In this document: piece after piece, positions 26,032 through 34,635 of the stretch
Position numbering within the stretch: position 1 is the first letter of the stretch
How the letters are laid out: every line of letters starts with the position of its first letter
NCBI GenBank assembly: GCA_034436155.1
Contig: DAOTVP010000015.1
Coordinates: forward strand, 62,001-126,000
Direction: 5' to 3'
Length of the DNA: 64,000 nt
Source of the DNA: GCA-2794515 sp034436155
GTDB lineage: Bacteria; Chloroflexota; Anaerolineae; Aggregatilineales; Phototrophicaceae
Translations under genes and position numbers: made by a program
The notes under the pieces: model-generated
What the model saw: only the letters and a program-made list of their open reading frames with translations
What the model was told of the DNA's origin: nothing
Database searches by the model: none

Positions 26032-27264
26032 TCACGAGCGATAATGACTGTTAATCGAAATATAATCGTGGCTCATGTCGCATGTCCAGACCGAAGCATG
26101 ACCTACACCGATATTGAGATCGAGGATGATGGTCATTTCGGCTTCGGCGAATATGGCTTTTGCATCGGCTTCGTTATAATCTGTGCCTGTGCCATTGGCA
26201 AAAATCACCAATTTATCTGATGATAATTGCTCTAACTGATAAAAATTGACCCCTTTAGCGATAGTCAATACGGCACGCTTAGGGTCAAAGGTTACACCTG
26301 CCCGTCCCGCCGCCGCCATGATGCGCCCCCAATTTGGGTCGCCACCATAAATCGCGGTCTTGACGAGGGGTGATGTGGCGATGGCATCGGCAATTTTTCG
26401 GGCAGATAGGTTATCAGGTGCATTTTGGATTTTTATCTCCACCAGCTTGGTTGCACCTTCACCATCACGGGCGATACTTTGCGCCAATTTTTCACATATA
26501 GAAGTTAGATGATCTGAAAACTCAATGTAGGCTTGTTGGGTATCTATTGTCACATTGCTCATGCCATTTGCCATCAACAAAACGGTGTCGTTGGTACTCA
26601 TATCACCGTCTACCGTGATGCAATTGAAGGTATGCTCATTGGCTTGTTGGAGCGCCATCTGTGCCTGCCCCGCCACCAATGTCGCATCGGTGACGATGAC
26701 CGCCAACATGGTCGCCATATTGGGCGCAATCATGCCCGCGCCTTTGGCGATTCCTGTGATGGTATAACTGCCATTGGGTGTATCCACCGTGACGGATGCC
26801 ATTTTATGCACCGTGTCGGTGGTCATAATGGCTTTGGCGGTCGATTCCCAATCCGTACCCAGTTGATTCACCGCCAAATCAATGCCCGTGTAGATTTTAT
26901 CCATCGGCAATTGTGTGCCAATTACCCCTGTAGACATGACCATGACATGATGCTCATCCACGCCGATTTTATCGGCAACCGCTTTGGCAGTCGCACGCGC
27001 ATTTTGTAAGCCTTGTTCGCCTGTGGCGGCGTTGGCGCACCCAGTATTCACGGCAACGGCGCGGATCGCATCGCTAAATCTTGCTAACCATTCCATCCCC
27101 AATAAAACGGGCGCGGCTTTGACCATATTGGTGGTGAACACGCCCGCCGTCATACATGGCACATCACTGACAATCATGGCAAAATCGAGCAGGTTATTCG
27201 GTTTGAGTCCGCACGAAACACCCGCTACACGAAACCCTTTTGGAAATGTGAAATCGGTCATCAA
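26032..27264 (-). CDS. argJ: Bifunctional ornithine acetyltransferase/N-acetylglutamate synthase ArgJ
   Basis: 410 residues. ArgJ transfers the acetyl group from N-acetylornithine to glutamate, closing the cyclic arginine pathway. The self-cleavage site is KGAGMIAPNMATMLA, where the chain is cut before the Thr of ATML to give alpha and beta subunits. Other family regions: NTGCANAATGEQG, MSTGVIGTQLPM, TVDGDMSTNDTVLLMANG and GGDPNWGRIMAAAGRAG. The start overlaps the argD stop by four bases. Two adjacent ATGs make the exact start uncertain by one residue. Whether it can also use acetyl-CoA is not visible. Confidence 0.96.
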   Translation of the reverse strand: MMTDFTFPKGFRVAGVSCGLKPNNLLDFAMIVSDVPCMTAGVFTTNMVKAAPVLLGMEWLARFSDAIRAVAVNTGCANAATGEQGLQNARATAKAVADKIGVDEHHVMVMSTGVIGTQLPMDKIYTGIDLAVNQLGTDWESTAKAIMTTDTVHKMASVTVDTPNGSYTITGIAKGAGMIAPNMATMLAVIVTDATLVAGQAQMALQQANEHTFNCITVDGDMSTNDTVLLMANGMSNVTIDTQQAYIEFSDHLTSICEKLAQSIARDGEGATKLVEIKIQNAPDNLSARKIADAIATSPLVKTAIYGGDPNWGRIMAAAGRAGVTFDPKRAVLTIAKGVNFYQLEQLSSDKLVIFANGTGTDYNEADAKAIFAEAEMTIILDLNIGVGHASVWTCDMSHDYISINSHYRS

Positions 27265-28478
27265 AACGTCTCCAAGATGAGGGCTAATTTATCGCATAAT
27301 GTATCCACATGATGTTTTTCGATGATGAGCGGTGGCACAAAACGGATGACATGCGTCCCTGCATTGACCAGCAACAAGCCGTGTTCGTAACCCGCTTGGA
27401 TGATGGGGTCTACTTCGCGTTTGAATTCAAGCCCGACCATCAACCCGCGTCCGCGTACTTCAACGATGTCGGGGTGGGTGAGCGATTTGAGTTTTTGTTG
27501 CAGATAATCCCCAACTTCGGTCACATGCGCCAAAAATTCGGGCGCAGATAGCCGTTCTAGCACATGCTTGGCGACCGATGTGACAAACGGATTGCCCGCA
27601 AATGTCGAGCCGTGATTGCCCGCGTGGATGGCGCTTGCGACTTCGTTTGTGACCAAAATCGCGCCGATGGGCAAGCCACCCGCCAACGGTTTAGCGAGGG
27701 TCATGATGTCGGGGGTCACATCGTAGGCTTCATGCGCCCAAAGCGTGCCTGTGCGCCCCATGCCACATTGAATTTCGTCAAAAATCAGCACAGCATCGTA
27801 TTCATCACATAAAGCCCGTAATTCAGCTAAAAATTCGGGCGTGGCGACATTGATACCGCCTTCGCCTTGTATCGGTTCAATTAAAACACCCGCCGTATTC
27901 GCGTTTATCACGGCGCGGGCGCTTTCGATGTCGTTAAAAATCCCGCCGCGAATGGCGGGCAACAGGGGCTTAAAGCCTGTCTGATATTTTTCTTTGGGTG
28001 TGAGCGAGAGCGACCCCATCGTCCGTCCATGAAAGGCGTTGCTAAAACTCACGAGTTCGGTTTTATCGTGATAGCCTTTTTCGTAGGCGACTTTACGGGC
28101 GAATTTAATCGCGCCCTCGTTGGCTTCTGTCCCGCTATTGGTGAAAAATACGCGGTCTGCGAATGATTTTTCGGTCAGTAGTTTCGCCAATTCGACATGC
28201 GGAACGGTATGATACAAATTGCTGGTATGAATCAAGCCTGTCGCCAATTGTTGTGTAATGACGGCTTGTACCTCTTTATCGCCATAACCCAACGCATTGA
28301 CGGCGATTCCCGCCACCCAATCCAGATAACTTTTGCCTGTGCTATCGAACACATGCACCCCTTGACCATGCACCAACACAAACGGCGGGCGCTTATAGGT
28401 TTGCAAAATCACATCATGCTCATCTTGGATGAGTTGTTCGGTACGGGTGAGGGTTTGTTGCATATCGGGTATCATCAC
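27261..28478 (-). CDS. argD: Acetylornithine aminotransferase
   Basis: 405 residues of class III PLP aminotransferase. It converts N-acetylglutamate semialdehyde to N-acetylornithine. Landmarks are FTNSGTEANEGAIKFAR, FHGRTMGSLSLTPKEKY, FDEIQCGMGRTGTLWAHE, the PLP lysine in MTLAKPLAGGLPIGAI, and HGSTFAGNPFVTSVAK. The start overlaps the argB stop by four bases and its own stop overlaps the argJ start by four. The upstream argB and downstream argJ make the acetylornithine assignment firm over other omega-aminotransferases. Confidence 0.95.
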   Translation of the reverse strand: MMIPDMQQTLTRTEQLIQDEHDVILQTYKRPPFVLVHGQGVHVFDSTGKSYLDWVAGIAVNALGYGDKEVQAVITQQLATGLIHTSNLYHTVPHVELAKLLTEKSFADRVFFTNSGTEANEGAIKFARKVAYEKGYHDKTELVSFSNAFHGRTMGSLSLTPKEKYQTGFKPLLPAIRGGIFNDIESARAVINANTAGVLIEPIQGEGGINVATPEFLAELRALCDEYDAVLIFDEIQCGMGRTGTLWAHEAYDVTPDIMTLAKPLAGGLPIGAILVTNEVASAIHAGNHGSTFAGNPFVTSVAKHVLERLSAPEFLAHVTEVGDYLQQKLKSLTHPDIVEVRGRGLMVGLEFKREVDPIIQAGYEHGLLLVNAGTHVIRFVPPLIIEKHHVDTLCDKLALILETF

Positions 28479-29260
28479 TTTTTTGCTCCACTAAATGTTG
28501 TGCCTGTGTTCGATTGTAAGCCTGCTAAGTTGGTGATAACAGCTTGAGGTACACCTAATTTTACCACATGCAAGGCGGTTTGCACTTTTGGTATCATACC
28601 ACCATGAATCACGCCGTCTTTGATGAGGTGTTCGGCTTGTTTGGGTGTGAGATGGGCTTGCACCTCGCCATCTACCATCACGCCAGCCACATTCGTCAGA
28701 AAGACGATTTTTTCGGCGTGAATGGCGTTGGCAACCGCCCCCGCCACATGATCGGCATTGACGTTATAAATGGCTTGTGGGGCGATCATCACGGGGTCGC
28801 CACCCATACAAATTGGCGCGATGACGGGGATAACGCCCTCACTCAACCACTGTGTGATAATATCGCCGCGCACTTTGACCACATCGCCCGTGAAGCTCAT
28901 ATCAATATAGGCATGGCGCATTTTGACAGCCCGAATTAGGCCTCTATCCACACCAGAAACGCCGATCGCATCTACACCCGCTTCGGTGAAAATTTGGACG
29001 AGGCGCGTATTCACCAACCCGCGCAACATCATCACCACCACATCCAACGAGGCTTGGTCGGTGACGCGAATCCCATCCACTTTTTTCGGTTCGATCTGCA
29101 AGCGTTCTTGCATATCGGTGATTTCTGCCCCGCCACCATGCACAATCACCACAGGGGCGGGATAATTTTTCACGGTTTGGGCTAATCCACTCAAAAATTG
29201 TCCATCGGTCAATTCATGACCGCCGATTTTTATCACAACGGGGGGATGTTGAAGGTTCAT
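28475..29260 (-). CDS. argB: Acetylglutamate kinase
   Basis: 261 residues, amino-acid-kinase fold. It phosphorylates N-acetylglutamate with ATP. The glycine loops are VVIKIGGHELTDGQFL and VIVHGGGAEITDMQERL. VDGIRVTDQASLDVVVMML is the substrate region, and IVFLTNVAGVMVDGEVQ the nucleotide region. It lacks the N-terminal helix found in arginine-inhibited hexameric forms, suggesting weak or different feedback control (inference). It overlaps argC and argD by four bases on each side. Confidence 0.95.
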   Translation of the reverse strand: MNLQHPPVVIKIGGHELTDGQFLSGLAQTVKNYPAPVVIVHGGGAEITDMQERLQIEPKKVDGIRVTDQASLDVVVMMLRGLVNTRLVQIFTEAGVDAIGVSGVDRGLIRAVKMRHAYIDMSFTGDVVKVRGDIITQWLSEGVIPVIAPICMGGDPVMIAPQAIYNVNADHVAGAVANAIHAEKIVFLTNVAGVMVDGEVQAHLTPKQAEHLIKDGVIHGGMIPKVQTALHVVKLGVPQAVITNLAGLQSNTGTTFSGAKK

Positions 29261-30267
29261 AGTAGGGCAGTGGTCTCATCCAAGTCATACATCAGGTTAA
29301 AATTTTGCACCGCCTGACCCGCCGCGCCTTTGCGTAAATTATCGGTCACGCTGGTGATATGGAGCAAATTCGGCAACACAGGATTCAGGCTGATGACACA
29401 TTTATTGGTGCGGACAGCATGTTTGAGCGTGGCGTGTTGTTTAGGCGGTAACACATCCACCAACGCCTCGCGCCCATAAATTTCTTCGTATAGATGTTGC
29501 GCGTGATCGCTGGTGAAGCCATCGTTCAGCGTCACGTAGATGCTCGCCATCAAGCCTCTATCCACAGGCAATAAATGCGGGACGAATATCAATGTGCCTG
29601 CTTGCGGGTCGAGTTTGGCGATTTCTTGTTCGATTTCGCCCACATGCCGATGCGTGCGTCCTGCGTTGTATGGCGAAAAATTGCCGAATACCTCGACAAA
29701 ATGGGTGTTCGCTTTTGGCTCACGTCCTGCGCCCGATACACCCGATTTCGCGTCTACGATAATCGGCGTGTTGGGAGCTAATGCGCCCGATATGAGCAAG
29801 GGATACAAGCCGAGTAGGGTGGTGGTTGGATAGCATCCAGGTACGGCTACGCGGTCTATCCCGCGCAGAATCTCGCGGTTAATCTCGACCAAGCCGTAGG
29901 GTGTGGGCAATAAATCGGGATGCGGGTGGGCATCATGATACCACTTGGCATACGCTTCGGGCGTATCGAGGCGCAAATCGGCGCTCAGGTCTATCACCTT
30001 TTTGCCGTGCGCGAGCGCCAGATGTGCCATTTTCGCCGATGTCTGATGGGGGAGCGCCAAAAATACCGCATCTACATCCGATAATGGCGCGTTATCCGAT
30101 GGGATGTACTGTAACGATGTGAATGGGATAGCATCACCCGCGTAGGTGTTGGATGTGCCAAAGACGATTTCGACCTGCGGGTGTTTGGCTAAAATTTCGA
30201 TCAAATCTTGCCCTGCATAGCCCGATGCGCCATAAATACCCACGCGGATTTTTTGGGATGTGGTCAT
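29257..30267 (-). CDS. argC: N-acetyl-gamma-glutamyl-phosphate reductase
   Basis: 336 residues. It reduces acetylglutamyl phosphate to the semialdehyde with NADPH. The Rossmann start is VGIYGASGYAGQDLIEIL, and the catalytic cysteine lies in VAVPGCYPTTTLLGLYPL. DAKSGVSGAGREPK and FSPYNAGRTHRHVGEIEQEI are family signatures. It is the first gene of argC-argB-argD-argJ, read right to left. AAGG lies close before the ATG, and a large perfect inverted repeat is centred 32 bases upstream. Confidence 0.96.
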   Translation of the reverse strand: MTTSQKIRVGIYGASGYAGQDLIEILAKHPQVEIVFGTSNTYAGDAIPFTSLQYIPSDNAPLSDVDAVFLALPHQTSAKMAHLALAHGKKVIDLSADLRLDTPEAYAKWYHDAHPHPDLLPTPYGLVEINREILRGIDRVAVPGCYPTTTLLGLYPLLISGALAPNTPIIVDAKSGVSGAGREPKANTHFVEVFGNFSPYNAGRTHRHVGEIEQEIAKLDPQAGTLIFVPHLLPVDRGLMASIYVTLNDGFTSDHAQHLYEEIYGREALVDVLPPKQHATLKHAVRTNKCVISLNPVLPNLLHITSVTDNLRKGAAGQAVQNFNLMYDLDETTALL

Positions 30268-30280
30268 AGTGTGCCTTATT

Positions 30281-30318
30281 ATCTGCTAAAAAGTCATTGA
30301 TTATCTATTTTAGCAGAT
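30281..30318. promoter_or_regulatory. Perfect 11-base inverted repeat in the argC leader
   Basis: ATCTGCTAAAA (30281-30291) and TTTTAGCAGAT (30308-30318) separated by 16 bases, ending 14 bases before the argC start codon. It does not resemble the enteric ARG box. It may be a leader hairpin beside the ribosome site or a dimeric operator; the gap is shared with the divergent ABC operon. Confidence 0.5.
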
Positions 30319-30385
30319 GATGGTGAAAGTTTGCACGATGTTATCTCGGTTTTGTGCAAATATTTTCACGTATGCCTGCCACCAC

Positions 30386-30431
30386 GCCTATCGGTGTGTA
30401 TAATCATTCATGAGATTTATCACCGATAGGC
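30386..30431. promoter_or_regulatory. Promoter -10 flanked by perfect 11-base inverted repeat, ABC operon
   Basis: GCCTATCGGTG (30386-30396) and CACCGATAGGC (30421-30431) flank 24 bases that contain a consensus TATAAT at 30399-30404. The right arm also contains the AGG likely used as ribosome site for the ATG at 30441. No good -35 is seen. The geometry suits a repressor that clasps the core promoter, or a leader hairpin hiding the ribosome site. Confidence 0.5.
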
Positions 30432-30440
30432 AGAATTTGT

Positions 30441-31358
30441 ATGATAGAGGTAACAGAACTCAGCAAACACTATGGGGCGCATGTCGCGCTCGATGCGGTG
30501 TCTTTCAGTGCCAAGCAGGGCGAAATTTTGGGGCTATTGGGTCGCAACGGCGCGGGCAAAACCACCACCATGCGAATCCTCACAGGCTATATGCCTCCCA
30601 GTGGTGGCAAAGCGGTGGTCGCGGGGCATGATGTGAGCGAAGACTCGTTTGAAGTCCGCGAAAAAGTCGGTTATCTACCAGAACGGGTGCCACTTTATCC
30701 CGATATGACCGTTGAGGGATACATCGCCTTCTGGGCGAAATTACGCCGTGTGAAAAATACTAAAAGCGCGGTGCAAACGGCGCTTGAAAAAGTAGACCTC
30801 ATCGCTCGGCGCAAATCGTTGGTGCGGACGCTCTCTAAAGGGATGCGTCAACGGCTTGGATTGGCGCAGGCGCTCGTCCACGACCCACAAGTCTTGATTT
30901 TAGATGAGCCGACCATCGGCATAGACCCGCAACAAGTCATCGAAGTCCGCGACCAAATCCGTAATCTGGCGCAATCGCACACGGTACTGTTTAGCACGCA
31001 TATCCTCTCTGAGGCGGAGCAAATTTGTGACCGTGTGGTCATCTTAGAACGGGGTAAATTAGTCGCTTATGGCACACCCGAAGCCTTGCGGAAGCAACTG
31101 TATCCCAATGACCATCTGTATGTCGAAATTGATGCCCCCAAACGCGACCAGCAGAAGGTGATAAACCTGTTGAATGGGTTAACAGGGGTCGAATCGGTGA
31201 CACCATCGGCGGGCGGGTTTAATCTCCGCGCCAAAAAAGATGTCGATATTCGGGGCAAATTGGTCGAAAAAATCCTCTCGGCGGGGTATAGTTTGCGCGA
31301 ATTGCGCCCTGTCGCCATGACGTTAGAGGATATTTTCTTAGAAATTGTAGGCAAGTGA
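30441..31358 (+). CDS. ABC transporter ATP-binding protein (GldA-like)
   Basis: 305 residues. Walker A is GRNGAGKTT (about 35-43), the signature reads LSKGMRQRLGLAQAL, Walker B is VLILDEPTIGIDP, and the switch His is in LFSTHILSEAEQ. The 80-residue C-terminal extension after the ATPase core is typical of exporters of the ABC-2 type. With the two following genes it matches GldA-GldF-GldG systems, named for Bacteroidetes gliding but widespread in non-gliding bacteria, where the substrate is unknown. Confidence 0.9.
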   Translation: MIEVTELSKHYGAHVALDAVSFSAKQGEILGLLGRNGAGKTTTMRILTGYMPPSGGKAVVAGHDVSEDSFEVREKVGYLPERVPLYPDMTVEGYIAFWAKLRRVKNTKSAVQTALEKVDLIARRKSLVRTLSKGMRQRLGLAQALVHDPQVLILDEPTIGIDPQQVIEVRDQIRNLAQSHTVLFSTHILSEAEQICDRVVILERGKLVAYGTPEALRKQLYPNDHLYVEIDAPKRDQQKVINLLNGLTGVESVTPSAGGFNLRAKKDVDIRGKLVEKILSAGYSLRELRPVAMTLEDIFLEIVGK

Positions 31359-31361
31359 TTT

Positions 31362-32081
31362 ATGTGGACAATTTTTCGGCGCGAAATGGCGCATTATTTC
31401 ACCACACCCGTGACGTATCTCATCGCCGCGGCATTTTATGCCCTGATGGGATTGTATTTTAATAATGACCTGACTGTGAGCATCACCACACGGGCGGCGA
31501 ACCCCGCCTCTGTGCCATTATTCCTCTCGTTTGTGATGGTATTCTTTGCCCCATTGCTGACCATGCGTCTCATCGCAGAAGAAAACCGCGAAGGCACAGT
31601 CGAATTGTTATTCACCGCCCCTGTGAGCGATATGGCGATTGTGATCGGCAAATTTTTTAGCGCGTGGGCGCTCTATTCGTTGTTGTTGCTAGGGACGCTG
31701 ATTTATCCAATCATCCTGAACAGCTTGGGCATCTTCCCCGATTTGGGCATTGCCGCCAGCGCCTATATCGGTATTTGGTTGTATGGTGGGGCGGCGTTGG
31801 CGGTAGGGGTGGTGTTTTCTGCCATCACCGATAGTCAAGTCATGGCGGCATTTCTGAGCATGTCGTTTTTATTGTTGATGTGGCTGGGTGATTTGGCGGG
31901 GAATATCGTCGCCAGCTTTGAATTGGCGGAACTCATCCGCAAATTGAGTCTACAGGGACATTATTCCACCTCTTTCGCGGTGGGATTATTCCGCGCCGAA
32001 GATGTGGCGTATTTCGCAGGGATTATCGTGATCGCGTTGTTCATCACGATTCGTTTATTAGAATTGCGGAGGGCGCGTTAA
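31362..32081 (+). CDS. ABC-2-type permease (GldF-like)
   Basis: 239 residues with six predicted membrane segments. It begins MWTIFRREMAHYFTTPVTYL, a typical amphipathic start for ABC-2 permeases. The segment LTMRLIAEENREGTVELLFTAPVSD is the conserved cytoplasmic loop of NosY/GldF-type permeases. It starts three bases after the ATPase stop codon and forms the channel of that transporter. Confidence 0.88.
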   Translation: MWTIFRREMAHYFTTPVTYLIAAAFYALMGLYFNNDLTVSITTRAANPASVPLFLSFVMVFFAPLLTMRLIAEENREGTVELLFTAPVSDMAIVIGKFFSAWALYSLLLLGTLIYPIILNSLGIFPDLGIAASAYIGIWLYGGAALAVGVVFSAITDSQVMAAFLSMSFLLLMWLGDLAGNIVASFELAELIRKLSLQGHYSTSFAVGLFRAEDVAYFAGIIVIALFITIRLLELRRAR

Positions 32082-32082
32082 C

Positions 32083-33723
32083 ATGAAACGAGAACGCGAA
32101 ATGTTATTAACCCGCGCCGATATTGGGCAAATCCTCAGTTTTATCGGCGCGTTTGGGCTTCTATTGGCGGTGATTGCCGCGTTATGGGAAGGGCAGATGA
32201 ACCTGTTCGCGTGGGTGGGAATCGGTTTAGGCATCATCGGCTTGGGCGGATGGTTGCTGATTGCCCCTAGCGATTTTATCGGATTTTTCACTGGGAAACG
32301 CATCCGCCAAAGCACTCTCGCCGTCTTTTCGACCGCATTATTTATCGGCATTGTGGTGTTGGTCTACATTTATGTAGAACGCGCCGTCATCACGATGGAT
32401 ATGACGGCGCGTGGGACATACACGCTCACATCCACCACGTTGCGCGTATTGCGCGATCTCAACCGTGATATTCGCATCACAGCATTTTATTCGCCAGCGA
32501 ATATCGGCTTGCGCGAATTAGACGATCAATTTTTTCGGCAATATGAAGTCGAATCTAACGGCAGGATCACCCGCGCCTATATAGATCCCATCGCACAACC
32601 GGGCATTGCCGCCTTATTCAACGCCGAAGATGGCGATGTGTTCATTTCATATCTCCAAGATGACGGCACGGTTGATTTTGAAAGTGTGATTTATGTGCCG
32701 ATGGGTGAACGCCAAGAGCGTGATATGACCAACGCCATCAATCGGTTGCTCACACAAGGCAATTTCACCGTGTTATATGATATTGGCTTTGGCGGGCGTT
32801 CTCCGAATGACGTATCCGCCAATGGTATGTCGCTATCGGGTCAGTTATTGCGCTTTGAGGGGTATAATATCGAATTGGTCGATTTGCAAAATGACATCCT
32901 CGCCAATAATATCCCCATTCCCGATACCGTGGATGTGATTATTTTGGCGCGTCCACTCACCCGTTTGAGCGGTGAAGCCATTGCCTTGTTGGATGATTAT
33001 CTCAAGCGGGGTGGGGGATTGCTCATTTTAGGCGATGTATCGGGTGGCGAAGAACGAGTGCTATCTGAAGATGACCCGTTTAATCAATATTTATGGCAAA
33101 ATTGGGGTATTGCCTTGTTAGATGCGGTGGCGGTGGATTATGCCGTCAGTGGCGATACGCCGTTGGATGTCGTCAGTTATCAGATTTTCGATTCGCCCAT
33201 CTCTGCCGATATTGACCCATCGGCTGATATCGAATCGCGTACACAATTTCGGATTGCCCGCCCGATTGCGGTGGATGACGACCCGCCTGTCAATAACGGA
33301 CGTGTGATTGCCACCTCGCCACAATCGTATGCCGAGACGAATATCGCCCAAGTGTTGTTGAATAATGCCTATCAATATGATGAAGGTGAAGATGTTCAGG
33401 GACAAATGACGTTGGTTGCATGGGCGGCAGATGGCGAAGAAGGCGGGCGTATCGTCTTGATTGGCGATAGTGATTTCGCTACCGATGGGCAGATTTCCGC
33501 GCCCGCAGGCAATGGTATTTTGTTGGTCAATGCGGTGAAGTGGCTTATCGGCTATCAAGATAATGTCACGTTTGGTTTCGAGGCGACAAGCGCCGGTTTG
33601 CCAACGATTTTTGTCGATGTCAACACGCAACTGAATCAAATCGCCTTATTGACCCTATTTATTATGCCTACATTTTTGATAGGTCTTGGCGGGTTTATCT
33701 ATTTTCGGCGGAGTAGACGATGA
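32083..33723 (+). CDS. GldG-family ABC transporter auxiliary protein
   Basis: 546 residues. The N-terminus has three membrane segments (residues about 12-100), and a last one lies near the C-terminus (LLTLFIMPTFLIGLGGFIYF) followed by a basic tail. Between them is a large extracytoplasmic domain typical of GldG/ABC_transp_aux: LTSTTLRVLRDLNRDIRITAFYS, a DIGFGGRSPNDVS segment, DVIILARPLTRLSGEAIALLDDYLKRGGGLLILGD and GRIVLIGDSDFATDG. It probably gates or receives the substrate of the ABC exporter. It is directly downstream of the permease (1-base gap). Confidence 0.87.
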   Translation: MKREREMLLTRADIGQILSFIGAFGLLLAVIAALWEGQMNLFAWVGIGLGIIGLGGWLLIAPSDFIGFFTGKRIRQSTLAVFSTALFIGIVVLVYIYVERAVITMDMTARGTYTLTSTTLRVLRDLNRDIRITAFYSPANIGLRELDDQFFRQYEVESNGRITRAYIDPIAQPGIAALFNAEDGDVFISYLQDDGTVDFESVIYVPMGERQERDMTNAINRLLTQGNFTVLYDIGFGGRSPNDVSANGMSLSGQLLRFEGYNIELVDLQNDILANNIPIPDTVDVIILARPLTRLSGEAIALLDDYLKRGGGLLILGDVSGGEERVLSEDDPFNQYLWQNWGIALLDAVAVDYAVSGDTPLDVVSYQIFDSPISADIDPSADIESRTQFRIARPIAVDDDPPVNNGRVIATSPQSYAETNIAQVLLNNAYQYDEGEDVQGQMTLVAWAADGEEGGRIVLIGDSDFATDGQISAPAGNGILLVNAVKWLIGYQDNVTFGFEATSAGLPTIFVDVNTQLNQIALLTLFIMPTFLIGLGGFIYFRRSRR

Positions 33724-34310
33724 GACGCGGATTACCAACCTTATTCGGTTTATTGGTCATCTTTATCGGGTTGGCGATTTTGGTGGTCATCCAAGAGCCG
33801 CGTAGCCCCAGCGCATTAGAACCGACCGCACAATCAACTGACCAAACAGGTCAAGCATTTGGCGAGAATCGGGTGTATATAGGGTTAGATGCGAGCGCCA
33901 TTCAAGCCATACGCCTGTTAGACCCCAATTCGGGGCAATCGGTGACATTCGCCCGCAATCCGATTCGCTTATGGACTGCGCCCCTCATCGAAGATGTTGC
34001 ACTCGACCAAACGGTGATGCAAACCATCGAGCGTACATTGGTACTCATGCCGTATGCCCATCAATTCATCCCAGAGGCGCAACGTTTAACGGAGTATGGG
34101 TTTTTATCTGATGGCAGACATTATTTTTCGGTGTTATTCACAATGGATGATGGCACAATTCACACCATTGCCATTGGCAATCCCACCGAATATAACGGGC
34201 GAGCCGTGTATTATGCTGTGGTAGATGACCGTGAAGAGATGTATCTGATTTATCGTGAACCGATAGATTATCTGGCTCAGCAATTTTTGAAGCCTCCTAT
34301 TGTATCATAA
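33720..34310 (+). CDS. DUF4340 domain-containing membrane-anchored protein
   Basis: 196 residues with an N-terminal membrane anchor (LFGLLVIFIGLAILVVI) and an extracytoplasmic part. DUF4340 proteins usually accompany GldG, and the position fits: it overlaps the GldG-like gene by four bases (ATGA). The soluble part shows repeated short strands (IQAIRLLDPNSGQSVTFARN, HTIAIGNPTEYNGRAVYYAVVDDREEMYLI). Shorter than many members, so probably a single-domain version. Function unknown. Confidence 0.75.
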   Translation: MRRGLPTLFGLLVIFIGLAILVVIQEPRSPSALEPTAQSTDQTGQAFGENRVYIGLDASAIQAIRLLDPNSGQSVTFARNPIRLWTAPLIEDVALDQTVMQTIERTLVLMPYAHQFIPEAQRLTEYGFLSDGRHYFSVLFTMDDGTIHTIAIGNPTEYNGRAVYYAVVDDREEMYLIYREPIDYLAQQFLKPPIVS

Positions 34311-34635
34311 CATCTGTTCGGGTTTGTAGGGTGGTGTTTGGTCTAAAACCAAAAAAATACCAAATTCTTGTAAAAAAATAAGACCAATTGCTTGACAAGA
34401 ATGGATAATGGAGTTAAGTTATACAAGATATATCGCACGCATTTTTGCGATAGCCTAAATAAGATACCTTCCCCCGCTTCTGTGTAGGCGGGGTTTCGTA
34501 CCTATGCTATTGTCAAGAATGCAGATGGATTTGTTATGACCATCATAAAAAGTGCGGTACGGTGTTTTTATGTGATGATTATCTAGTATGAGGTGGATTG
34601 CCTTGCACACTTGAGCAGGGCTATATGTGTGTATT
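34311..34635 (+). promoter_or_regulatory. rpoD upstream region with repeated CAAGAA boxes
   Basis: A 325-base gap without a gene. It holds TTGACAAGAATG (34392-34403) and TTGTCAAGAATG (34510-34521), a 12-base direct repeat with one mismatch; the first contains a consensus -35. An inverted TTCTTGT (34365-34371) pairs with ACAAGAA (34395-34401). A GC-rich hairpin CCCCGC/GCGGGG (34472-34477, 34488-34493) followed by TTT may be a weak terminator or attenuator. Two promoters for the sigma-factor gene are plausible. Confidence 0.45.
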
